NCBI GenBank assembly: GCA_035524335.1 | Contig: DATKPE010000030.1 | Coordinates: 1-27,166 of the forward strand | Reading direction: 5' to 3' | From: DATKPE01 sp035524335 | Lineage (GTDB): Bacteria; Bacteroidota; Ignavibacteria; UBA10030; SZUA-254 | DNA length: 27,166 bases | Shown here: positions 9,273 to 17,856 of the stretch, in pieces | How positions within the stretch are numbered: position 1 is the stretch's first letter | How the letters are laid out: each line of letters starts with the position of its first letter | Position numbers and translations under genes: made by a program | Notes under the pieces: model-generated | What the model was told of the DNA's origin: nothing | Seen by the model: only the letters and a program-made list of their open reading frames with translations | Database searches by the model: none

Positions 9273-10880
9273 TCATGAACCGATCATGGCGATGCCGCCG
9301 CCCCGGGCAACGACGTCCACGAGGGTATTGACGGCCGAGGTCATGAGGTTGAGCGCCGGCGACGGATAGATGCCGAGCAGGATGACGATGATGGCGAGCG
9401 GGATCAGCGTCCAGAGCTCGCGCGAGTTGATGTCGGGAAGCGCCTTCCACCGTTCCGGCAGGGTGCCGAGAAACACCCTCTGGAGCGTCCAGAGCATGTA
9501 GGCCGCGGTCAGCACGATCCCGATCGTCGATGCGATGGTGATGGTGCGGATGGCGGACGATTGGAAGGCCCCGAGGAAGGAGAACGCCTCGCTGATGAAG
9601 CCGCTCAGGCCGGGCAGGCCGAGGGCCGCGAAGAAGGCGACGACCATGATGCCGGAGTAGCGGGGCATCTGGTTCATGAGACCGCCGAATTCGTTCAGGC
9701 CGCGGGTGTGCGCGCGGTCGTAAATGACGCCGACGATGAGGAAGAGCATCGCGGTAATCGTGCCGTGATTGAACATCTGGAACACCGCGCCGGTGATCCC
9801 CTGCGTGTTGAGCGACGCCATCCCGAGGATGACGATCCCCATGTGCGAGATGCTAGAATAGGCGATCAGTTTCTTGAAGTCCTCCTGCGCCATGGCGCAG
9901 AGCGCACCGTAGACGATGTTGATGAAGCCGAGGATCGCCAGCGGCACCTGGTAGTGGAGCGTGGCGTCGGGGAAGATCGGGAAGCTGATCCTGAGGAGAC
10001 CGTACGTCCCCATCTTCAGAAGCACGCCGGCCAGGATGACGCTGATGGCTGTGGGCGCCTCGACGTGCGCGTCGGGAAGCCAGGTGTGGAACGGGAAGAT
10101 CGGCACCTTGATCGCGAACCCGATGAAGAGGGCGATGAAGGCCAGCGACCGCCAGGCCGTGTTGACGCCGGCGAGCAGGGATCCGGGCTCGAAGTTGGCC
10201 GGATTCATCATCGCGAGCATGTTGAACGTGTGAATCTTCTCGCCGGTGGCCGGATCGACGACCGTGACCGAGAAGTAGAGCGCGATCATCGCCAGGAGCA
10301 TGAGCACACTGCCGAAGAGCGTATAGAGGAAGAACTTGATGGCGGCGTATTCGCGCCGTGGACCGCCCCAGACGCCGATGAGGAAGTACATCGGGAGAAG
10401 CATGATTTCCCAGAACACGTAGAAGAGGAAGAAATCGAGGGAGACGAAGACGCCCATCATGCCGGCGTCGAGGAGGAGCAGGAGCGCGAAGTAGCCCTTG
10501 ACCGACTTGTCAATGCCCCAGGAGGCGAACACCGCCACGCAGGAGATGATCGCGGTGAGGATCACCATGAGAACGCTCAGCCCGTCGATCCCGACGAAGT
10601 AGTCGATGTGCACCCTGCCGAACCAGGCGACCGACTTCACGTCGATCCAGCTTCCCTTTTCGATGAACTGGAACCCTTCCGCCGTGTTGATCCCGGCCAT
10701 GCCGCGGTTGAACTGGGCGTAGATCGTGAAGGCCAGGACAACCTGAATGGCCGTCATGAGCGCCGACGTCCACCGGATCAGCTGTTTCTGCTCCTTCGGC
10801 AGGAGAAGCACGATGATCATGCCGAAAACCGGCAGGAAGGTCAGCCATGATAATATTCCGAGACCGAACAAAGACGTCAT
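9273..10880 (-). CDS. nuoM: NADH-quinone oxidoreductase subunit M
   Basis: NuoM is the middle antiporter-like subunit of the complex I membrane arm. The 535-residue product has about 14 membrane helices. It shows the diagnostic stretch VPIFPFHTWLPDAHVEAPTA and then SVILAGVLLKMGTYGLLR, including the conserved lysines of the proton channel. A conserved membrane glutamate lies in FWEIMLLPMYFLIG. The ATG at 10880 is preceded by AGGA at a 7-base spacing, one of the better ribosome sites of the operon. The length is near the family norm, slightly long. Confidence 0.97.
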   Translation of the reverse strand: MTSLFGLGILSWLTFLPVFGMIIVLLLPKEQKQLIRWTSALMTAIQVVLAFTIYAQFNRGMAGINTAEGFQFIEKGSWIDVKSVAWFGRVHIDYFVGIDGLSVLMVILTAIISCVAVFASWGIDKSVKGYFALLLLLDAGMMGVFVSLDFFLFYVFWEIMLLPMYFLIGVWGGPRREYAAIKFFLYTLFGSVLMLLAMIALYFSVTVVDPATGEKIHTFNMLAMMNPANFEPGSLLAGVNTAWRSLAFIALFIGFAIKVPIFPFHTWLPDAHVEAPTAISVILAGVLLKMGTYGLLRISFPIFPDATLHYQVPLAILGFINIVYGALCAMAQEDFKKLIAYSSISHMGIVILGMASLNTQGITGAVFQMFNHGTITAMLFLIVGVIYDRAHTRGLNEFGGLMNQMPRYSGIMVVAFFAALGLPGLSGFISEAFSFLGAFQSSAIRTITIASTIGIVLTAAYMLWTLQRVFLGTLPERWKALPDINSRELWTLIPLAIIVILLGIYPSPALNLMTSAVNTLVDVVARGGGIAMIGS

Positions 10881-10919
10881 TGTATAATCCTGTCAGATGA
10901 TTGCGATCGTGACGCCGGG

Positions 10920-10935
10920 GAGGGATCGCTCCCTC
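10920..10935 (-). repeat. Hairpin overlapping the nuoL stop codon
   Basis: GAGGGA (10920-10925) and TCCCTC (10930-10935) form a perfect 6-bp stem with a 4-base loop at the nuoL-nuoM junction. There is no U-run, so it looks more like a processing or stability element than a terminator. Confidence 0.35.
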
Positions 10936-13180
10936 ACCGGAGGAAATAAAACAAAATCATGACACCGGCGATGACATAGGCGAGGTACGTCTGGACTTTG
11001 CCGGTCTGCAGTTTCTGCAGGAGGATGCCGAAAAATCCGGAAAAGTACCCGACGCCGTTCACCATGCCGTCGACGATATAATGGTCGAATCCGCCCGCGC
11101 CGGCCCAGAAGAAATAAACGGTCAGGAGGAAGCTCAGGATGCCGAACGTGACCGACTTTCCGATGCTCCCCTGGAGCCAGAACCACTGTCCGACCCAGAA
11201 TCCGACGAGGAGCGCAACGGCAACGCCGACGAGAAGGAACGCGATGGCGCTCACCCGTTTCTCGCGCGCCCGGGCCGAATATCCGAAGACGCTCGCATAG
11301 GTCCAGCTCGCGACGCCGTTCACCAGCCCGTCGACGATGTAGGTGTCGAACCAGCGGAGCACCCGCGTCAGGGCCAGCGTGCCGCCGACGACGACGGCCC
11401 CGTAGAGCTCGTCGAAGTACCACTTGTTCAGCAGAAATTTATGAAGGCCGCTCAGGCGCGACGCCCACGCGTCGGCGCTGATCTTCTTCCAGTAATAGGT
11501 CAGAAATGCGGCGAGAATGCCGAGCGCCGCCATCGCGAGCGAGAGAGCCATTGCGGGAAGATGCGCGGCATGGTGCGCTTCCTCGAACGCAGCCGGTCCC
11601 GCCGCCTGCCAGGCCGCCGGCACCGCAGAATCGGGGCGCTCCACCGCGTGCGCGAACCATCCGCCCGCCGGATCGACCGGATTGGGCGCGTAAAAGATGA
11701 AGATGCTCAGCACCGCGAAGATGATGAGCGGAAGCGTCATCGTCCAGGGCGATTCGTGCAGATGTTCCTCGCGCCCGGGTTCGGCATGTGTGCCGGCGAA
11801 GGTGAGGATGACCAGCCGGAACATGTAGAAGGCTGTCAGGCCGGCGACGAAAAACCCGATGATCGGGATGAGGTAATGGCCGGTGAGAGATCCGAAGGCG
11901 AGCGTGCCCGACAGGATCGAATCCTTGCTCAGGAATCCGGAGGTGAGCGGAACGCCGCTGATCGCCAGCGTATAGACGAGGAACGCCGCAAACGTGACCG
12001 GCAGTTTTTTCCTCAACCCGCCCATGTTGCGGATGTCCTGCGCGTCGGTGTGATGATCGTGCTTGTGGTGCAGGGCGGTATGCATCGCATGGATCACCGA
12101 GCCGGAGCCGAGGAAGAGGCCCGCCTTGAACATGGCGTGCGTCACGAGATGGAAGAAGCCGGCGGTGAACGCCCCGACGCCGAGACCCATCACCATGTAG
12201 CCGAGCTGGGAGATCGTCGAATAGGCGAGCACCTTCTTGATGTCGTTCTGGGCGACCGCGATCGTGGCTGAGATGAAGGCGGTAATGGCGCCGATGTAGG
12301 CGATGACCATCAGGGCGTCGGCGGTCATCATCGGGAAGGTGCGGGCGATGAGGTAGACGCCGGCGGCGACCATCGTGGCCGCGTGGATCAGGGCGCTGAC
12401 CGGTGTCGGACCTTCCATGGCGTCGGGAAGCCAGACGTGCAGGGGAAACTGGGCCGATTTGCCGACCGCGCCGCAGAAAATGAGGATCCCCGCCGCGGTG
12501 AGCCAGCACTGACTGCCGAACGGCACGGTACCCCCGGCGATACCGGCAAAGATCTCCCGGAATCCGAAGGTATGAAAGGTGAAATAGAGGATCATGATGC
12601 CGATGAACATCCCGACGTCCCCCACCCTGTTGACGATGAAGGCCTTCTTGGAGGCGTCCGCGGCGGAGGTTTTCTCGTACCAGTGACCGATGAGGAGATA
12701 GGAGCTGAGGCCGACGAGTTCCCAGCCGACGTACATCGTGAAGAAGTTGCTGGTGAGGACGATCATCAGCATGGAGAAGGTGAAAAGTCCGAGGTACGCG
12801 AAATAGCGCGAGTACCGGACATCCCCGTGCATGTAGCCGATGGAAAAGAGGTGCACCAGCGCGCTGACGAGGCAGACCACCACCATCATGATGGCGGAGA
12901 GATTGTCGATCGTCAGGCCGAGAACGACCTGGAGGGAGCCGAGCACCGGCACGATCCCGAAATCGACCCAGGTGAAGCTGTACGACACCGGTTCCGGGAA
13001 GACGTTGAGCTTATAATAGAGAATGGTGACCGCAAGGGCGAGACAGATCGCGAGCATCGACGTGCCGTACCAGTCCCCCTGGCGCGAGAGTTTTTTCCCG
13101 ATGAAGACGAGAACGACAAAGCTCACCAGCGGGGCAAAGAGGACGATAAGTGCGAGACGGACAAGCAATTCCTGGGTCAA
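10934..13180 (-). CDS. nuoL: NADH-quinone oxidoreductase subunit L, extended C-terminus
   Basis: NuoL is the distal antiporter-like subunit of complex I, with the long lateral helix that runs along the membrane arm. The 748-residue product is longer than the usual 610-680. The antiporter core is clear: GHWYEKTSAADASKKAF, then GKSAQFPLHVWLPDAMEGPT and SALIHAATMVAAGVYLI. The C-terminus holds two copies of the motif FDxYIVDG(L/M)VNGV, at about 611 and 698. The region between them contains two extra hydrophobic segments. The final part ends in LQTGKVQTYL and a last helix, as NuoL normally does. The start is TTG at 13180, 4 bases after the nuoK stop. AAAGGA about 8 bases before it supports this choice, and no ATG is available ahead of the first helix. 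Confidence 0.96.
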   Translation of the reverse strand: MTQELLVRLALIVLFAPLVSFVVLVFIGKKLSRQGDWYGTSMLAICLALAVTILYYKLNVFPEPVSYSFTWVDFGIVPVLGSLQVVLGLTIDNLSAIMMVVVCLVSALVHLFSIGYMHGDVRYSRYFAYLGLFTFSMLMIVLTSNFFTMYVGWELVGLSSYLLIGHWYEKTSAADASKKAFIVNRVGDVGMFIGIMILYFTFHTFGFREIFAGIAGGTVPFGSQCWLTAAGILIFCGAVGKSAQFPLHVWLPDAMEGPTPVSALIHAATMVAAGVYLIARTFPMMTADALMVIAYIGAITAFISATIAVAQNDIKKVLAYSTISQLGYMVMGLGVGAFTAGFFHLVTHAMFKAGLFLGSGSVIHAMHTALHHKHDHHTDAQDIRNMGGLRKKLPVTFAAFLVYTLAISGVPLTSGFLSKDSILSGTLAFGSLTGHYLIPIIGFFVAGLTAFYMFRLVILTFAGTHAEPGREEHLHESPWTMTLPLIIFAVLSIFIFYAPNPVDPAGGWFAHAVERPDSAVPAAWQAAGPAAFEEAHHAAHLPAMALSLAMAALGILAAFLTYYWKKISADAWASRLSGLHKFLLNKWYFDELYGAVVVGGTLALTRVLRWFDTYIVDGLVNGVASWTYASVFGYSARAREKRVSAIAFLLVGVAVALLVGFWVGQWFWLQGSIGKSVTFGILSFLLTVYFFWAGAGGFDHYIVDGMVNGVGYFSGFFGILLQKLQTGKVQTYLAYVIAGVMILFYFLR

Positions 13181-13184
13181 TGGA

Positions 13185-13493
13185 TTATTCCTTTAGCTTG
13201 CTGATATCGTCGACATTGACGGTATGGAACCGGTGGTAAATATTGAGCACGATGGCGAGGGCGATGGCCGCTTCCGCCGCGGCGAGGACGATGACGAAGA
13301 CCGCGATCGCCTGGCCGTCCATCTGGAGCCCTCCGTAGCGCGCGAAGGCGATGAAGTTGATGTTGGCCGAATTCAGGATCAGCTCGATGCCCATGAGGAC
13401 CAGCACGGCGTTCCGGCGGGTGATCACGCCGTAGAGGCCGAGGGAGAAGAGCAGTGCGCTGACGATGAGGAAGTGTACAAGTCCGATGTGCAT
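13185..13493 (-). CDS. nuoK: NADH-quinone oxidoreductase subunit K
   Basis: NuoK is a small three-helix subunit in the proton-conducting chain of the complex I membrane arm. The 102-residue product keeps both membrane glutamates of the family: Glu37 in MGIELILNSANINFIAF and Glu74 in AAAEAAIALAI. A GGGGAG ribosome site lies about 5 bases before the ATG, overlapping the end of nuoJ. The length is normal. Confidence 0.97.
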   Translation of the reverse strand: MHIGLVHFLIVSALLFSLGLYGVITRRNAVLVLMGIELILNSANINFIAFARYGGLQMDGQAIAVFVIVLAAAEAAIALAIVLNIYHRFHTVNVDDISKLKE

Positions 13494-13502
13494 GGCTCTC
13501 CC

Positions 13503-14027
13503 CTACCGCGGAGTTGATGAAAGGTGATGTGATTTCTCCTTCCGGGCGACGACCGCCGCGCCGACAAGGGCAACCAGGAGAACGACCGACGCGACCTCGA
13601 ACGGGAGGACGTAGGTGGTCATGAACAGCTCGCCGAGGGAATTCGTGGTGGTGCCGATGTCGCGCACCTGCTCGACCGTCCGCCAGTCGGTGATGTAGAA
13701 GATCCCGCAGAGCGCGCCCGCCAGGAGCGCGGTGAGGACGGAGGCCGGAAAGGTCTGCATCGTCCCGGTCTTCAGGTCGACGCTGACGACCTTGTTCGTG
13801 AGCATGACGCCGAAGAGGAGGAGGACGAGGATTCCGCCGACATAGATGAGGATCTGGGCGACGGCGATGAAGTCGGCATTCAGTAGAACATAGAGGCCGG
13901 CGACGCCGAAGAATGTGAAGAGAAGGGAAAAGGCGGAATAGATGATGTTGCGCGAAAAGACGACGATGCCGGCGGAGACGACCGTCACGACGGCAAAGAA
14001 GCAGAAAATAATGTCGAAATAATTCAT
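13503..14027 (-). CDS. nuoJ: NADH-quinone oxidoreductase subunit J
   Basis: NuoJ is a five-helix membrane subunit between NuoH and the antiporter subunits. The 174-residue product has the conserved third helix AVAQILIYVGGILVLLLFGV (55-74), which carries the pi-bulge region known from complex I structures. The C-terminus is short, ending after a basic KEKSHHLSS stretch. The gene starts 4 bases after nuoI, without a visible ribosome site, and so is probably translated by coupling. Confidence 0.96.
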   Translation of the reverse strand: MNYFDIIFCFFAVVTVVSAGIVVFSRNIIYSAFSLLFTFFGVAGLYVLLNADFIAVAQILIYVGGILVLLLFGVMLTNKVVSVDLKTGTMQTFPASVLTALLAGALCGIFYITDWRTVEQVRDIGTTTNSLGELFMTTYVLPFEVASVVLLVALVGAAVVARKEKSHHLSSTPR

Positions 14028-14031
14028 GCGA

Positions 14032-14646
14032 TTATGGGTGTGGTTGCGCAGGAGGTGACGCCGGAGGCTGATCCTTCGGAGCGGCCGGCGGAGCGGGAGC
14101 GGCGGCTTTCGCCTGTGCCGCTGCGGCGGCGGCCGCGGCCTTCTTGGCTGCAGCCTCTTTTTCCATCTCTGCCGCCTTCGCCTTCACGTCCGCAACTTCG
14201 GCGGGCGTCAGCGTGGCGTAATTGTAGATCAGGTTCTTCCTGTCGTATTCTGAAAATTCATAGACGTCGGTCATCTTGATGCACTCGGTCGGACAGGGAT
14301 AGACGCAGAGGCCGCAGTAACAGCACTTGGCGATATCGATGTCGAACTTCGTGACCCACAATTTCTTTTTCTGGCCGGTGGAGGTGGTGCCGAGGTCGTC
14401 GGTGGGGAGCGACTTTACCGTCTCGATCGAGATGCAGTCGACCGGGCAGGCCATGTCGCACTGGAAACATCCGATGCAGTCGTCCATGTTGACGTAGAGC
14501 CGGTTCCGCGCCCTCTCCGGAAGCTTGAGTCGCACGTCGGGATACTGGATCGTCACCGCCGGCGTGAAGAGGTGCGAGGCCGTGACCTTCATCCCTATCA
14601 GGACCGTCCAGACCGAGCGGAATATGTTGCCGAAATATTCTTTCAT
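14032..14646 (-). CDS. nuoI: NADH-quinone oxidoreductase subunit I (two 4Fe-4S clusters) with Ala/Pro-rich tail
   Basis: NuoI carries clusters N6a and N6b, which pass electrons towards NuoB. The 204-residue product has two CxxCxxCxxxCP motifs: Cys57/60/63/67 and Cys108/111/114/118. Extra cysteines stand at 71, 109 and 122. From about residue 148 the protein continues into a tail of roughly 57 residues. It is first Glu/Lys/Ala-rich, probably helical, then Ala- and Pro-rich. This part is low in complexity and does not belong to the conserved fold. The ATG at 14646 follows GGGGA and fits the N-terminus of the family (MKEYFGNIF). A longer reading to 14874 would overlap nuoH and is rejected. The gap to nuoH is 14 bases. 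Confidence 0.95.
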   Translation of the reverse strand: MKEYFGNIFRSVWTVLIGMKVTASHLFTPAVTIQYPDVRLKLPERARNRLYVNMDDCIGCFQCDMACPVDCISIETVKSLPTDDLGTTSTGQKKKLWVTKFDIDIAKCCYCGLCVYPCPTECIKMTDVYEFSEYDRKNLIYNYATLTPAEVADVKAKAAEMEKEAAAKKAAAAAAAAQAKAAAPAPPAAPKDQPPASPPAQPHP

Positions 14647-14660
14647 ACGTCCCCGATTGT

Positions 14661-15680
14661 TCAGAACATCATCCAGGCCCCGATGGCCACGATGCAGGCG
14701 AACGCCCACGGGGTCAGGACCTTCCACGAGACATACATCAGCTGATCGACGCGCAGGCGCGGAAGGGTCCAGCGCAGCCACATCTGTATGACGACGAAAA
14801 ACATTCCCTTCGAGAGAAACCAGAAAAGCCCCCAGACCGGGCCGGCGAGGACGTCGCCGAACGGGCTGTTCCATCCGCCCAGAAAGAGCGTCGCCGCGAT
14901 CGCAGAAACGGCGAACATGTTCGCGTACTCCGCCAGGAAGAAGAGGGCGAACTTCATCCCGCTGTATTCCGTGTGATACCCCGCCACGAGCTCCGATTCC
15001 GCCTCCGGGATGTCGAACGGCGTCCGGTTCGTCTCCGCCAGCGAGGCGACGAAATAAATGATGAAGGCGACAAAGACGAAGGGGAACTTCCGGAACATGT
15101 ACCAGTGCCAGAACCAGCCGGCCTGCTGTTCGTTGATCGTCTGCAGATTCAGCGTTCCGGCGATCATCACCACCGCCAGGAGTGCCAGCGCGGTCGGGAT
15201 CTCATAGGAGACAATCTGGGCCGCGGAGCGCATCGCCCCGAAGAGCGACCATTTGTTGTTCGACGACCACCCCGCCATCAGCAGTCCGACCACCACGATG
15301 GAGGAGACCGAGATGACGTAAAAAAGTCCGATGCTGACCGTACTGCCGACGAACGCACTGCTGAACGGGATCGCGGCGAACGCCGCGTACGATCCGATGA
15401 AGACGACAAACGGGGCGAGGAGGTGAAGCTTCCTGTCGGCCGCCGCCGGCACGATATCCTCCTTCTGGATCAGTTTGAGAATGTCGGCGATCGTCTGCGC
15501 CCATCCGTGCCAGCCGCCGGTGCGCATCGGACCGAGCCGGTCCTGCATATGCGCGGAAACCTTCCGTTCGAGATAGACCGCCACAAGCGCGTACGGGACG
15601 ATCCAGACCAGCGGCAGGAGCGCCATGACGAACCAGACGATGAGATTATTGTCGACGATCCTGCGAAGGAGTTCTTCCAT
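14661..15680 (-). CDS. nuoH: NADH-quinone oxidoreductase subunit H
   Basis: NuoH forms most of the quinone entry tunnel where the membrane and peripheral arms meet. The 339-residue product has about eight membrane helices. It shows the signature LERKVSAHMQDRLGPMRTG (38-56), and the family's most conserved loop, AETNRTPFDIPEAESELVAG (215-234), whose acidic residues couple quinone reduction to proton transfer. It starts 3 bases after nuoD. A weak AGGT lies before the ATG. Confidence 0.97.
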   Translation of the reverse strand: MEELLRRIVDNNLIVWFVMALLPLVWIVPYALVAVYLERKVSAHMQDRLGPMRTGGWHGWAQTIADILKLIQKEDIVPAAADRKLHLLAPFVVFIGSYAAFAAIPFSSAFVGSTVSIGLFYVISVSSIVVVGLLMAGWSSNNKWSLFGAMRSAAQIVSYEIPTALALLAVVMIAGTLNLQTINEQQAGWFWHWYMFRKFPFVFVAFIIYFVASLAETNRTPFDIPEAESELVAGYHTEYSGMKFALFFLAEYANMFAVSAIAATLFLGGWNSPFGDVLAGPVWGLFWFLSKGMFFVVIQMWLRWTLPRLRVDQLMYVSWKVLTPWAFACIVAIGAWMMF

Positions 15681-15683
15681 GCG

Positions 15684-16844
15684 TTACCTGTCCACCTCTC
15701 CGAGCACGATGTCGGTACTGCCGGCGATCGCGACCACATCGGCGATCATCGCGCCGCGGCAGATTTCGGGCAGTGCGCTCAGGTTCACGAACGAGGGCGA
15801 ACGCGCCTTGATCCGGTAGGGGGTCGCGGAACCGTCGCTCACGACGTAGAACCCGATTTCCCCGCGGGCCGCCTCGGTGCGGACGTAGACGTCCCCCGGA
15901 TTGGGCCGGATGCGCTTCGGAATCGCAGAGGCGACATCCCCCTCCGGCATTCCGGCAAGCGCCTGTTCAATTATAGTGATGCTCTGTTCCATTTCCCGGA
16001 TTCTGACCATATACCGGTCCCAGCAGTCGCCCACCGTTCCGACCTCTCCCTTGCCGACGGCGACCTCCCACTGGAATTTATTATAGACGGAATAGGGATC
16101 GTCGCGGCGGAGGTCCCAGTTGACGCCGGAACCGCGGAGCATCGGGCCTGTGGCCCCGTAGGCGATTGCGACATCGCCGGGGAGGACGCCGACGTTTGCG
16201 GTCCGCTTCACAAAAATCTCGTTGTAGGAAAGGAGGTCGTTGTACTCCTTGATCTTCGGCCGGAAATAACTGCAGAACGCCTTCGCCTTGTCGATGAATC
16301 CGGGGGGGAGGTCGTGCGAGAGACCGCCGATCCAGAAATAATTGTAGAGGAGACGGGCGCCGCAGGTCATTTCAAAGAGGTCGAGGATCCGTTCCCGCTC
16401 GCGGAACATGTAGAGGAAGGGGGTGAACGCGCCGATGTCGAGCCCGTAGGTTCCCGCCGCAATGAGGTGCGACGCGATCCGCTGGAGCTCGGCGAAGATC
16501 ACCCGGATGTACTCCACCCGCTCAGGCACCTGGATACCGAGCAGTTTTTCGACGGCGAGGACGTAGCTCCATTCCATGTGAATCGCCGCGACGTAATCCA
16601 TCCGGTCGCAGTAAGGAATGACCTGCTGGTAATTCGTCATCGCCTCGCAGTGCTTTTCGAAACAGCGGTGGAGATAGCCGATATGCGGAATGACGTCGAC
16701 GACGATCTCCCCGTCGACAACCAGCTCGAGACGGAGAACGCCGTGGGTGGAGGGATGCTGGGGTCCCATGTTGAGGACCATTTCCTCCCGGCGGATTGTC
16801 CGGCCGGTGGAGGTTTTCAGCGGTGCGGTGAGGACTTCAGCCAT
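15684..16844 (-). CDS. nuoD: NADH-quinone oxidoreductase subunit D (49-kDa type)
   Basis: NuoD lines the quinone-binding site and descends from the large subunit of NiFe hydrogenases. The 386-residue product carries MGPQHPSTHGVLRL (26-39) and CDRMDYV (79-85). By alignment with known structures, His34 and Tyr84 are the residues expected to contact the quinone head group. The end, near AGSTDIVLGEVDR, is typical. NuoC is a separate gene here and not fused to NuoD. No strong ribosome site is seen before the ATG at 16844. Confidence 0.97.
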   Translation of the reverse strand: MAEVLTAPLKTSTGRTIRREEMVLNMGPQHPSTHGVLRLELVVDGEIVVDVIPHIGYLHRCFEKHCEAMTNYQQVIPYCDRMDYVAAIHMEWSYVLAVEKLLGIQVPERVEYIRVIFAELQRIASHLIAAGTYGLDIGAFTPFLYMFRERERILDLFEMTCGARLLYNYFWIGGLSHDLPPGFIDKAKAFCSYFRPKIKEYNDLLSYNEIFVKRTANVGVLPGDVAIAYGATGPMLRGSGVNWDLRRDDPYSVYNKFQWEVAVGKGEVGTVGDCWDRYMVRIREMEQSITIIEQALAGMPEGDVASAIPKRIRPNPGDVYVRTEAARGEIGFYVVSDGSATPYRIKARSPSFVNLSALPEICRGAMIADVVAIAGSTDIVLGEVDR

Positions 16845-16862
16845 GCGTCGTTCGATCCGGTT

Positions 16863-17342
16863 CTAGTAGGGAACCTTCATTCCGTGATAAAATTCGGGGA
16901 CCTTGAAATCCTTCCGGAGCGGATGCCCCGGCCAGTCGTCCGGAAGCAGGATGCGGCGGAGATCCGGATGTCCCGTAAATGTGATGCCGATGAGATCATA
17001 CGCTTCGCGCTCGTGCCAGTTTGCGGCCGGCCAGATATCCGCCACCGACGGGATTTCGGCCTTCTCGGCCGGAACCTGAACTTTGAGGGTGACGGTGTGC
17101 CGGTGGGCCGTCGAGGCAATATGGTAGACCGCGCCGAGCATGCCCTTGCCGGAATCGACGCCGCTCAGGCACATCAGACTGTCGCACGCGAGATCCGCCT
17201 CGTCGCGGAGAAACAGGGAGATGTCGCGCAGGTTCTCCGGTGCGACCGACACGAACGGATTCGGCACGCCTTCGGTTTTCGCCTCGCGGATTGCCGGGCC
17301 GAAGCGTTCCCTGATCTTTTCGCAAATCTGCTGGGATGTCAT
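16863..17342 (-). CDS. nuoC: NADH-quinone oxidoreductase subunit C (30-kDa type)
   Basis: NuoC is a cluster-free structural subunit of the connecting module, next to NuoD. The 159-residue product shows the family signature WHEREAYDLIGITFTGHPDL, followed by RRILLPDDWPGHPLRKDF. It ends shortly afterwards, like the stand-alone NuoC of other 11-subunit complexes. The start is 4 bases from the nuoB stop. No ribosome site is visible, so coupling is likely. Confidence 0.96.
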   Translation of the reverse strand: MTSQQICEKIRERFGPAIREAKTEGVPNPFVSVAPENLRDISLFLRDEADLACDSLMCLSGVDSGKGMLGAVYHIASTAHRHTVTLKVQVPAEKAEIPSVADIWPAANWHEREAYDLIGITFTGHPDLRRILLPDDWPGHPLRKDFKVPEFYHGMKVPY

Positions 17343-17346
17343 ACGG

Positions 17347-17838
17347 TTATGCGGATTTCTTCACAAGACTTTCGGACCGGATTTTTTCCTGCAGTTTCAG
17401 CAGACCCTCGATGAGCGCTTCCGGGCGGGGAGGACAGCCGGGAACATAGACATCGACCGGCACCACGCGGTCGACCCCCTTCAGCACGTGGTAGCCGTGC
17501 TCCCAGTACGGGCCGCCGCAGTTGGAACAGCTTCCCATCGACAGCACGTACCGCGGCTCGGGCATCTGATCGTAGAGCCGCTTGATCCGTTCGGCCATCT
17601 TGAGCGTCACCGTGCCGGCCACGATCATGACGTCCGACTGGCGCGGCGTGGCGCGGAAGAAGATGCCGAAACGGTCCAGATCGTAGTGCGACGCGCCGGT
17701 GGCCATCATTTCGATCGCACAGCAGGCGAGACCGAACTGCATCCCCCAGAGGGAAGAAAGACGCGCCCAGTTGAGCAGGTTGTCGATCGACGTGATGATA
17801 ACGTTGCTGTTGTTGAACTGCTTGTCGAGAAGGCCCAT
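17347..17838 (-). CDS. nuoB: NADH-quinone oxidoreductase subunit B (N2 cluster)
   Basis: NuoB holds cluster N2, the last iron-sulfur cluster before quinone. The 163-residue product has the four expected ligands: the tandem Cys39-Cys40, Cys104 in GSCSNCGG and Cys135 in VPGCPPRPE. The N-terminal amphipathic region and TSIDNLLNWARLSSLW are normal for the family. It starts 18 bases after nuoA. Confidence 0.97.
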   Translation of the reverse strand: MGLLDKQFNNSNVIITSIDNLLNWARLSSLWGMQFGLACCAIEMMATGASHYDLDRFGIFFRATPRQSDVMIVAGTVTLKMAERIKRLYDQMPEPRYVLSMGSCSNCGGPYWEHGYHVLKGVDRVVPVDVYVPGCPPRPEALIEGLLKLQEKIRSESLVKKSA

Positions 17839-17856
17839 GGGAATCCGGTGATGAGG

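Noticed and set aside
9561..10850. A 429-codon open frame on the plus strand opposite nuoM.
   Set aside because: Charged, repetitive shadow of a certain membrane-protein gene, with no motif.
14647..14874. A longer NuoI starting inside nuoH.
   Set aside because: The added 76 residues read nuoH in the wrong frame; the ATG at 14646 has a GGGGA site and the family's N-terminus.
14973..17414. An 813-codon open frame on the plus strand opposite nuoH, nuoD and nuoC.
   Set aside because: It is antisense to three certain genes. Its product is Asp/Arg/Glu/His-rich with no domain, as expected from GC-rich third positions read backwards.
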